Shown here: positions 6,574 to 12,703 of the stretch, piece after piece
Numbering within the stretch: position 1 is the stretch's first letter
Layout: the number at the start of each line of letters is the position of its first letter
Assembly: GCA_009783865.1 (NCBI GenBank)
Contig: WRCR01000062.1
Span: 1 to 12,703, forward strand
Reading direction: 5' to 3'
Length of the DNA: 12,703 nt
Source: Planctomycetaceae bacterium
GTDB taxonomy: Bacteria > Planctomycetota > Planctomycetia > Pirellulales > Thermoguttaceae
Position numbers and translations under genes: made by a program
Notes under the pieces: generated by a model
Database searches by the model: none
Seen by the model: only the letters and a program-made list of their open reading frames with translations
What the model was told of the DNA's origin: nothing

Positions 6574-6780
6574 CGAGAACAGAACCGCAACAGGGAGCGA
6601 CGCGTTCAATAGATGGTTTCTTCACACCGACCAAAGGTTCGTGAACGGTACTACACCGGGCGGGTATTTTTTATTACAGACGCAGTACACCATGTTTTTT
6701 TATTTTTCGCAATACCCATCTGCGATTGAAAAAACTCGCAGCATCGGATATTTCGATTGGCAGTCCGATTGGGAAGGCAG
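6574..6780. other. Relic flank without recognisable gene
   Basis: No convincing coding, RNA or repeat signal is seen. A + strand frame of 73 codons (6563-6784) has no family resemblance or ribosome binding site and is not called. The stretch separates the transposase relic from the operon promoter. Confidence 0.4.
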
Positions 6781-6809
6781 TTGACATTCCATACGGTACT
6801 TTGTAAAAT
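6781..6809 (+). promoter_or_regulatory. Strong sigma70-type promoter of the exported-enzyme operon
   Basis: TTGACA (6781-6786, perfect -35), a 17-base spacer and TAAAAT (6804-6809, five of six in the -10 box) form a near-consensus vegetative promoter. The start point would lie near 6816, giving a leader of about 40 bases before the ATG at 6858. No purine-rich ribosome binding site is visible in that leader (it ends ACACAAAAAA), so translation may rely on an unstructured A-rich start. It directly follows the mobile-element graveyard. Confidence 0.7.
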
Positions 6810-6857
6810 TGTTTTGTGCAGTGTACATATCGTAACCTTTTTTACTAACACAAAAAA

Positions 6858-8216
6858 ATGAAAACTTCTAAATTGCTTTCTTTTCTGTTCGTCTTCGTGA
6901 TGTCGCTAATGTTCATCAGCGCACTATCAAGTCAGTCGGTCGCAGCCGATAAACCCTCGGCAACGCTTGCCGCAAAACACTATTATTCGGGCTTTCCCGA
7001 TGCGCATGATACTTACAACGCTATCTCCGCTGCCAGTGACGGCAAAATCTATTACGTACTTTCTTCCGAAAAACATGATGTCGGCGGGAAGTTTTACGTG
7101 TATGACCCCGCAACTGACCAAACCAAGTTCATTGCCGATTTATCGGAAGCCGTCGGTGAAAAAGGCAGCATCGCCCAAGGTAAAAGCCATGTCGAGTTTT
7201 ATGAATACAAAGGCAAACTGTACTTCGCAACCCACGTGGGTTTTTACGAAATCATCAACGGTGCGGAATGCCTGCCCGTCAATCCTCCTGCCGGTTTTAA
7301 ACTCTATACCGGCGGACATTTCGTTTCCTACGATATGACCAGCGGCAAAATCGAAAGTTTAGCGTTGGCACCTCACGGAGAAGGCATCCTGACAATGACG
7401 ATGGACAAACAGCGCGGACATCTGTACGGCATCACGTGGCCCAAAGGTTATCTGGTACATTATGATGTCAATACGAAACAGTTGAAAGACCTCGGCTTGG
7501 TCAACGGCGCAGGCGAAGGCGGCGTTATCGGCAAGGATTACCGCGTGATTTGCCGGTCTATGGTTGTCGACCCGCGAGACGGAAACGTCTATTATTCCAC
7601 TGCCGAAGGCGATATATTCTTTTACAAACCCGGAATGTCCAAACCCGAAAAGTTAGTTGATGTCGACCTGCGGCTGGATTACTTCGGCAGTTATGATTTC
7701 ACCGGTGCAGGCAGCATGGCATACAACTGGCGAAAAATCTTCTGGTACGAACCGGAAGGTGTTGCCTACGGAGTACACGGCAATTCGGGATACTTGTTCC
7801 GTTTTGACCCGAAAGCGAAAAAAGTTGAAATCGTGGAACGTATTACCTCGGAACCATCGAGAAAGAGCGGAATGTTCGACCAGTTCAGTTACGGTTATCT
7901 TGGTTATATGCTTGGCAAGAACGACACCATTTATTATCTCACCGGCGGTCCTATTTACATAGACGGCAAACGCGTGAAGGGATTGGATACTGTCGCAATG
8001 GGCATGGCAAGGGGAAAAGAACACCTACATCTCGTGACTTATAACATTCCCAAGAAGGAATACAAAGACCTCGGCGCGGTCTTTTATGCGAACGGTGATT
8101 TTCCGATTTACGTCAATTCCATCGCTCAAGACAAAGCCGGTAATGTTTATACTTTGGCACGTTTCCTGCGAGATGGAAAAGAAATCGCCGACTTGGTAAA
8201 GATTACGGTGCCTTGA
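6858..8216 (+). CDS. Secreted beta-propeller-like protein
   Basis: This 452-residue protein begins with a Sec signal peptide (basic 'MKTSK', hydrophobic stretch to about residue 25, likely cleavage near 'QSVAA'). The mature part has repeated blade-like units with the pattern 'G(K)xYYxxS...FYVYDPATDQTK', 'GHLYGITWPKGYLVHYDVNT', 'GNVYYSTAEGDIFFYKPG', 'GYLFRFDPKAKKVE' and 'GNVYTLARF'. These resemble WD40/SMP-30-like beta-propellers in planctomycete exported proteins. No catalytic motif is evident, so it may bind a ligand, scaffold, or be an uncharacterised lyase or hydrolase. It is the first gene after the strong promoter and lies 51 bases before the aminotransferase gene in the same direction, so it is probably cotranscribed with it. 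Fold call moderate; function unknown. Confidence 0.7.
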   Translation: MKTSKLLSFLFVFVMSLMFISALSSQSVAADKPSATLAAKHYYSGFPDAHDTYNAISAASDGKIYYVLSSEKHDVGGKFYVYDPATDQTKFIADLSEAVGEKGSIAQGKSHVEFYEYKGKLYFATHVGFYEIINGAECLPVNPPAGFKLYTGGHFVSYDMTSGKIESLALAPHGEGILTMTMDKQRGHLYGITWPKGYLVHYDVNTKQLKDLGLVNGAGEGGVIGKDYRVICRSMVVDPRDGNVYYSTAEGDIFFYKPGMSKPEKLVDVDLRLDYFGSYDFTGAGSMAYNWRKIFWYEPEGVAYGVHGNSGYLFRFDPKAKKVEIVERITSEPSRKSGMFDQFSYGYLGYMLGKNDTIYYLTGGPIYIDGKRVKGLDTVAMGMARGKEHLHLVTYNIPKKEYKDLGAVFYANGDFPIYVNSIAQDKAGNVYTLARFLRDGKEIADLVKITVP

Positions 8217-8254
8217 GTGTTTCCGATATTGTTTTTTAACCCTTCACGAAAGTT

Positions 8255-8258
8255 AGGA
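8255..8258 (+). promoter_or_regulatory. Ribosome binding site of the aminotransferase gene
   Basis: AGGA nine bases before ATG 8268 supports that start, which also places a twin-arginine motif at the N-terminus. The 51-base gap contains a run of T (8232-8237) but no stem before it, so no terminator separates the two genes. Confidence 0.55.
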
Positions 8259-8267
8259 TAGAACATC

Positions 8268-9641
8268 ATGACAAAAGACAAAGTTACACGCCGGTCGTTT
8301 TTACAGAGCAGCGGATTGGCAACTGCCGGTGCCGTCATAGCGGCGCAGGTTTCGTCGGCATCTGCTCAATCTGCCGATGCAGCGGTACCGGCTATTCTCG
8401 GCGGTCCCAAAGCGCATAAGACGGGTTGGAAAAGTTGGCCGCAATGGGACGCAGAAGCGTGGGACCCCAAAATGGCGGCGGTTATGAAAAGCCGCAACTG
8501 GTCGCGTGCCGGTAATGTCAGCGCATTTGAAAAGAAGTGGGCGGAAATTAACGGAGTTAAACATTGTCTCTCAACCGTCAACGGAACTAATGCGTTGAGT
8601 GCCGCTTGGATGAACTTGGACATCAAGCCCGGCGATGAGGTAATATGTTCTCCTTACACGTTCAGTGCTTCGATTTTCGGCGTTCTTTACAAAGGTGCTA
8701 TGCCGGTTTGGGCGGACATCGACCCGATGACATTTCAAGTTGACCCTGAAAAAATCAAAGAAAAAATCACGCCGCGCACCAAAGGAATCTTGCCCGTTCA
8801 CATCTGCGGTTATCCATCGGACATGCCCGCTATTATGAAGATAGCCAAGGAACATAATCTGTTTGTCGTTGAAGACGCTTGTCAAGCGCATTTAGCGGAA
8901 ATTGACGGCAAAAAAGTCGGTACCTTCGGCAATGCCGGCTGCTTCAGTTTTCAAGGGTCGAAGACCTTGCCCATCGGCGAAGGCGGCGGAATTCTGACTA
9001 ACGATACTGATTATTATCATCGGCTTTATTCCTATCATAATTTCGGCTACGCATCGGGTTCAGTTGCCGGTCAAATCAGTTCGATTACGGCTCTCATTCT
9101 TGCCAACAAGATTCGGATGGCGGAATATCAAGCCGTGATTGGATTATGCCAACTCGAAAACCTCGAAGCACAGCACAAACTGCGCAACGAGAATGCGGCG
9201 TATCTCAATGAGAAACTTTCCGTGTTTCCCGGCGTGACACCGGTCAAATTTCACAAAGGCGGAACGCAGGCATCATATTACATTTACTCCATGATTTACA
9301 ATTCGGAAGGACTCGGCGGACTTTCCCGCGCCCGTTTCATGGAAGCGTTAAATGCCGAAGGAGTTCCCGTAGGTTCCGGCTATCCGAATGACCCGATTTA
9401 CACACAGCCGTTCCTTCACGAGGTATTCAAGTCCGACATTTACCGAAAGTTTTACTCGGAAGACGAACTTGATTTTGAAAAATACAAACAGAGGAATCAC
9501 TGTCCGGCGTTAATTAAGACGTTCAACACTGCTCTTTGGGTTTGGAATCCGGCACTGATGCTCGGCACAAAAGCCGACATGGACGACATCGTCAATGCTG
9601 TGGACAAAATCCATAACAATGCTGCGAAGATTAAAACTTAA
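8268..9641 (+). CDS. Tat-exported DegT/DnrJ/EryC1/StrS-family aminotransferase
   Basis: This 457-residue protein starts with a twin-arginine signal ('VTRRSFLQSSGLATAGAVIA', likely cleavage after 'SSASA'), followed by a complete fold-type I PLP enzyme of the DegT family. Visible features are 'ILGGPKAHKTGWKSWP' at the mature start, 'STVNGTNAL' (phosphate-binding turn), 'GDEVICSPYTFSAS', 'VVEDACQAH' with the ring-nitrogen Asp D203, and 'FSFQGSKTLPIGEGG' with the Schiff-base Lys K232. The catalytic residues are thus present. Family members usually aminate keto-sugars in the cytoplasm. Export of a folded, PLP-loaded enzyme by Tat is unusual, though such Tat-tagged versions occur in Planctomycetes. 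It lies 15 bases before the ceramidase-like gene, so it is probably in the same operon. Substrate unknown; an amino-sugar or keto-sugar is inferred from the family. Confidence 0.88.
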   Translation: MTKDKVTRRSFLQSSGLATAGAVIAAQVSSASAQSADAAVPAILGGPKAHKTGWKSWPQWDAEAWDPKMAAVMKSRNWSRAGNVSAFEKKWAEINGVKHCLSTVNGTNALSAAWMNLDIKPGDEVICSPYTFSASIFGVLYKGAMPVWADIDPMTFQVDPEKIKEKITPRTKGILPVHICGYPSDMPAIMKIAKEHNLFVVEDACQAHLAEIDGKKVGTFGNAGCFSFQGSKTLPIGEGGGILTNDTDYYHRLYSYHNFGYASGSVAGQISSITALILANKIRMAEYQAVIGLCQLENLEAQHKLRNENAAYLNEKLSVFPGVTPVKFHKGGTQASYYIYSMIYNSEGLGGLSRARFMEALNAEGVPVGSGYPNDPIYTQPFLHEVFKSDIYRKFYSEDELDFEKYKQRNHCPALIKTFNTALWVWNPALMLGTKADMDDIVNAVDKIHNNAAKIKT

Positions 9642-9656
9642 CAATACCGTTGTCTT

Positions 9657-11048
9657 ATGCAAAAATTTCCACGACATATATTTTTTCTTTCCGCCGTGAT
9701 AGGAACATTTATCCTTGTTTCATTGCGGCAGGATATTTCCCTAGCGGACAATCCGAGCGGTATCAAAATCGTGACGTTCAAAGTCGATGTCACGCCGCCG
9801 GTCGGTGAGCCACTTGCCTATGACCCCAATGAGAAAATCGAAACGCCGATTTACGTCAGCGGCATCGTTCTGGACGACGGAAAGACCCGCGCTGTTTGGG
9901 TTTCCTGCGATTATATCTACATTTGCGGCGAGTCCTACAATGTTTGGACTGAAGCGATAGCCAAGAGTGCCGCAGCCCCCGCAGAAAACGTCTTTCATCA
10001 CAGCGTTCATCAGCACGACAGTATCCGCTGGGCACCGGAGTACAATCCGAAACCCGGCGAAGACGGTCCGCTGGTCGTTTCACAGGAATACTGCACGAAA
10101 AGTTTGAATGATGTTTCAGAAGCGATAGCGAAAGCCGTGAACGGTACTTGGCAATCAATAGGGAAAGTGCTGACCGCCGAAACACGGGTCGGCGGCTTGG
10201 CTGCCAACCGGCGGCTGCTTAACGAAGACGGCAAGTTTGCCCATACCCGTTATAGCGGTAAAAATCCGCCGGCATTACAAGCGTGGCCCGTCGGCATCAT
10301 TGACCCGATTTTACGGACGGTCTGTTTCGAGAACACCGAAGGAAAAAAGATTGCCGCGCTCCATTTTTACGCAACGCATCCGATGGCGGCGTATAGAAGA
10401 AAAATGGTCAGCACCGATGTTCCCGGCAGAGCATTGCGGCACGTTGCGGAAAACAATGATTCCGTTTCGTTGAACATTTATTTCTCCGGCTGCGGCGGCA
10501 ACGTCACTTTTGGAAAGTACAACATCGGCGGCATCGAAGCAATCGAACAACTGGGAAAGCGTCTCGGCGAAGGAATGCTGCAAAACTTGCGGAAACTCGA
10601 AGAGCAGCCGCTTGGTCCGCTTGTTGTAAAACGGGTTGCTTTTGAGGTGCCGTTCAAACCTTCGATAACGCCCGCTACGGATTACAGCGGAGAACATGCC
10701 TTGGAGCGGCGTTATCAGTTGGAAACACTGGACAAGTGGCGGCAGAGTACAGCAGCACGATTGAGTATCGGACCGAGGGTGCATTTTCTTTCCTTCGTTC
10801 TTGGCGAGGTCTTCGTGGATTATCAACTGTATGCTCAATCGCTGATACCGGAACATTTCCTTGCAACGGCAGGATTTGCAAATGGTGTCTATTGGTACAT
10901 TCCTACGAAGGCGGCTTTCGAAGAAGACGGCGGTTATGAAACCAGCGACGGTGCCTGCATCGTGGCACCGGAAATTGACGGTAACTTGCGTGAAGCAATT
11001 CGGAAATGCTTCGCCGAAATTGTCGATAGTAAAACCTTTTTTGAGTAA
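9657..11048 (+). CDS. Neutral/alkaline ceramidase-like exported hydrolase, copy 1
   Basis: This protein of about 463 residues has a Sec signal peptide (hydrophobic to about residue 22, likely cleavage near 'ISLA'). It then shows the neutral/alkaline non-lysosomal ceramidase N-terminal pattern: 'VDVTPPVGEPLAY', 'GIVLDDGKTRAVWVSCD', 'HHSVHQHDS' (equivalent to the THTHSGP zinc site, about residues 114-122), 'FYATHPMA' (second zinc His, about 240), 'FSGCGGNVTF', 'LGEVFVDYQLYAQ' (possible zinc Glu) and 'YIPTKAAFEEDGGYE' (possible catalytic or zinc Tyr in GGYE). Ceramidases cleave the N-acyl amide of sphingolipids. This short planctomycete group is uncharacterised, so another amide or ester is possible. 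It has a Trp in 'YWYIPT' where copy 2 and most relatives have Gly. No ribosome binding site is seen. Copy 2 follows immediately. Confidence 0.8.
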   Translation: MQKFPRHIFFLSAVIGTFILVSLRQDISLADNPSGIKIVTFKVDVTPPVGEPLAYDPNEKIETPIYVSGIVLDDGKTRAVWVSCDYIYICGESYNVWTEAIAKSAAAPAENVFHHSVHQHDSIRWAPEYNPKPGEDGPLVVSQEYCTKSLNDVSEAIAKAVNGTWQSIGKVLTAETRVGGLAANRRLLNEDGKFAHTRYSGKNPPALQAWPVGIIDPILRTVCFENTEGKKIAALHFYATHPMAAYRRKMVSTDVPGRALRHVAENNDSVSLNIYFSGCGGNVTFGKYNIGGIEAIEQLGKRLGEGMLQNLRKLEEQPLGPLVVKRVAFEVPFKPSITPATDYSGEHALERRYQLETLDKWRQSTAARLSIGPRVHFLSFVLGEVFVDYQLYAQSLIPEHFLATAGFANGVYWYIPTKAAFEEDGGYETSDGACIVAPEIDGNLREAIRKCFAEIVDSKTFFE

Positions 11049-11061
11049 AATGCAAATTAAA

Positions 11062-12450
11062 ATGCAAAAATTTCTTCGACGTACCTTTTTTCTATCAGTC
11101 ATGATAGGAACATTTATCCTTGTTTCATTGCGGCTGGATATTTCATTAGCGGATGATTCAGCCGGGCTCAAAATTGTGACGTTTAAAGTCGATGTCACAC
11201 CGCCGATTGGAGACCCGCTTGCTTATGTTCCTAATGAGAAGGTCGAAACGCCGATTTACGTCAGCGGTATCGTTCTGGATGATGGGAAAACGCGCGCCGT
11301 TTGGGTTTCCTGCGATTTCATCGGTATTTATGGGGAATCCTACGTTGTTTGGCTTGAAATGCTTGCTAAACAGGCAGGAACAGTTAGAGAAAATATTTTT
11401 CTTCATAGTGTTCACCAGCACGACAGTATCCGTTGGAATCCCGAATGCAATCCGAAGGAAGGCGAAAATGGTCCGCTGGTCATCTCGCCGGAATACTGCA
11501 TAAAAACGCTGAAGGACGTTTCCGAAGCGGTTGCGAAAGCCGTGAGTGGTACTTGGCAATCAGTCGGCAAACTGTTGACCGCGGAAACACGAATCGGCGG
11601 TTTGGCCGCCAATAGACGGTTAGTTAATGAAGACGGCAAGTTTGCTCACACCCGTTATAGCGGCAAGAATCCGCCGGAATTACAAGCGTTGCCTGTCGGA
11701 AATATTGACCCGATTTTACGGACGATTTGTTTTGAAAACACAGGAGGACAAAAGATTGTTGCTCTTCACTTTTACGCAACGCATCCGATGGCGGCATATT
11801 TAAGAAAAATGGTCAGCACCGATGTCCCCGGCAGAGCATTGCGGCATGTGACAGAAAATAATAATTCCGTCGCCATGAACCTTTACTTCACGGGCTGCGG
11901 CGGCAATGTCACCTTTGGAAAGTATAACATCGGCGGCATCGAAGGAATCGAACAACTGGGAAAACGTCTCGGCGAAGGAATGTTGCAAAACTTGCGGAAA
12001 CTCGAAGAACAGCCGCTTGGTCCGCTTGTTGTCAAGCGGGTTGCATTTGAAGTTCCGTTTAATTCGTTGATGAAGCCCGTCTCGGAGTATGAAGGAAGGT
12101 CTGCTGTGAGTCGGCGTTATAAGTTGGAGACACTCGACAAGTGGCGGCAAAGTACGGCGGCAAGAATGAGTATCGGACCGAGAGTTCATTTTCTTTCCTT
12201 CGAGTTAAATGAGGTCTTCGTCGATTACCAACTGTACGCCCAATCGCTGATACCGGAGCATTTTCTTGCAACGGCTGCTTACGGAAACGGTATATACGGA
12301 TACATTCCCACCAGAGCGGCTTTCGAGGAAAACGGCGGTTATGAAACCGGTGACCTCGCTTGTCAGGTAACAGCGGAAATTGATGAGGTGCTTCGAGAAG
12401 TACTGCGGAAGTGTTTTGCCGAAGTCATTAATGGTCCCGATATTTTTTGA
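11062..12450 (+). CDS. Neutral/alkaline ceramidase-like exported hydrolase, copy 2
   Basis: This 462-residue paralogue of the preceding gene matches it along the whole length. ATG 11062 aligns with the start of copy 1 ('MQKFLRRTFFLS' against 'MQKFPRHIFFLS'). ATG 11050, one base after the copy 1 stop, would add four residues and allow translational coupling. A longer frame back to 10861 overlaps copy 1 and is not credible. It keeps the proposed metal motifs ('HSVHQHDS', 'FYATHPMA', 'NEVFVDYQLYAQ', 'GYIPTRAAFEENGGYE'), and has the more typical Gly before YIPT. The preceding residue of the Glu motif is Asn here and Gly in copy 1. Differences between copies gather near the first zinc motif and in a loop after 'FEVPF', so the copies may differ in substrate preference. 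Exported; substrate unknown. Confidence 0.8.
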   Translation: MQKFLRRTFFLSVMIGTFILVSLRLDISLADDSAGLKIVTFKVDVTPPIGDPLAYVPNEKVETPIYVSGIVLDDGKTRAVWVSCDFIGIYGESYVVWLEMLAKQAGTVRENIFLHSVHQHDSIRWNPECNPKEGENGPLVISPEYCIKTLKDVSEAVAKAVSGTWQSVGKLLTAETRIGGLAANRRLVNEDGKFAHTRYSGKNPPELQALPVGNIDPILRTICFENTGGQKIVALHFYATHPMAAYLRKMVSTDVPGRALRHVTENNNSVAMNLYFTGCGGNVTFGKYNIGGIEGIEQLGKRLGEGMLQNLRKLEEQPLGPLVVKRVAFEVPFNSLMKPVSEYEGRSAVSRRYKLETLDKWRQSTAARMSIGPRVHFLSFELNEVFVDYQLYAQSLIPEHFLATAAYGNGIYGYIPTRAAFEENGGYETGDLACQVTAEIDEVLREVLRKCFAEVINGPDIF

Positions 12451-12483
12451 ACAACTTTTTTACCGGTTTTCAAACGGAAATAT

Positions 12484-12703
12484 ATGAAATACTTATTGCT
12501 GTTTTCCTTGACCTTGTTTCTAACCTTCGCCGGAGCGGTTGTCTTCGCCGAAAGACCGGATTTGATGACCTGCAAAGACGAAAAAGGTGAACGCCGCGAA
12601 GTTAAAACCGAAAAGGACTGGGAAACACGCCGTCAAGAAATTCTTGCCGGCATGCAGGAAGTTATGGGACCCTTGCCTGACCGAAACAATCTTCCGCCGC
12701 TGA
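12484..12703 (+). CDS. Exported alpha/beta-hydrolase (acetyl xylan esterase-like), 3' partial
   Basis: An open frame runs from ATG 12484 to the window end (73 codons). It starts with a Sec signal peptide ('MKYLLLFSLTLFLTFAGAVV', cleavage near 'VFA'). It continues 'KDWETRRQEILAGMQEVMGP' then 'LPDRNNLPPL'. The pattern W-x2-RR-x2-IL-x2-M-x2-VMGPLP is one I associate with the N-terminus of planctomycete dienelactone-hydrolase/acetyl-xylan-esterase-like proteins. The catalytic Ser-Asp-His would be beyond the edge and cannot be checked. It begins 33 bases after copy 2 with a GGA eight bases upsteam (about 12476), so it is probably the fifth gene of the operon. The signal peptide is clear; the family call is moderate. 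Confidence 0.65.
   Translation, partial: MKYLLLFSLTLFLTFAGAVVFAERPDLMTCKDEKGERREVKTEKDWETRRQEILAGMQEVMGPLPDRNNLPPL

Larger units (their letters stand above)
9657..12450 (+). repeat. Tandem gene duplication of the ceramidase-like gene
   Basis: Units 9657-11048 and 11062-12450 align along their full length with almost no gaps, including the signal peptides. By eye about four of five residues agree. Nucleotide identity is highest in the centre (about 10,490-10,650 against 11,890-12,060). Divergence clusters at about residues 85-145, 332-350 and the C-terminus. Confidence 0.85.

Noticed and set aside
6563..6784. 73-codon + strand frame before the operon promoter
   Set aside because: No family resemblance, no ribosome binding site, and it ends inside the -35 box.
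10861..11061. Upstream extension of the copy 2 reading frame
   Set aside because: It overlaps the copy 1 coding sequence in another frame and lies before the signal peptide that aligns with copy 1.
10311..11198. 295-codon - strand frame opposite the ceramidase-like genes
   Set aside because: It is antisense to a clear coding gene and crosses the junction between the two copies; the equivalent antisense stretch in copy 2 is broken. It is a codon-usage shadow.
1..12703. CRISPR array or phage module
   Set aside because: No set of evenly spaced direct repeats and no phage structural, integrase or Cas-like product is seen.

Overview
The window looks like chromosomal DNA of a Planctomycetota bacterium with intermediate GC content. 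This is inferred from the kind of genes present, since there is no rRNA or marker gene. They include a multidomain trypsin/PDZ protein with a LolA-like middle part, a DegT-type aminotransferase carrying a Tat signal, secreted ceramidase-like proteins, and a secreted esterase beginning with the 'W-x2-RR-x2-IL...VMGPLP' motif often seen in planctomycete exported hydrolases. All convincing intact genes lie on the + strand.

Region A (1-4862) is ordinary-looking housekeeping/envelope DNA. It holds the 3' part of a large HtrA-like protein whose second trypsin fold has lost its catalytic triad, a small two-helix DUF3592 membrane protein, and a ClC-type chloride transporter with a C-terminal CBS pair. 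A candidate promoter sits almost on the ClC start codon. Two hairpins lie in the gaps.

Region B (4863-6780) is a decayed mobile-element zone. An IS1595-type transposase 5' half (+) runs tail-to-tail into an IS5-type transposase 5' half (-), and the two share about nine bases at the junction. After it come an AT-rich gene for a five-helix membrane protein of unknown family, a strong hairpin terminator usable in both directions, a fragment matching the anticodon-to-T-loop part of a tRNA-Arg(UCG), and the N-terminal remnant of another IS5-superfamily transposase.

Region C (6781-12703) starts with a near-perfect sigma70-type promoter (TTGACA, 17 bases, TAAAAT). It continues as a tightly spaced row of at least five genes whose products all carry export signals: a beta-propeller-like protein, a Tat-exported PLP aminotransferase, two tandem-duplicated neutral-ceramidase-like hydrolases, and the start of an alpha/beta-hydrolase (esterase) cut off by the window end. 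Its arrangement suggests one exported pathway acting on an amino- or N-acyl-containing substrate outside the cytoplasm. The substrate cannot be read from the sequence. This cluster is the best candidate for an undescribed system in the window.
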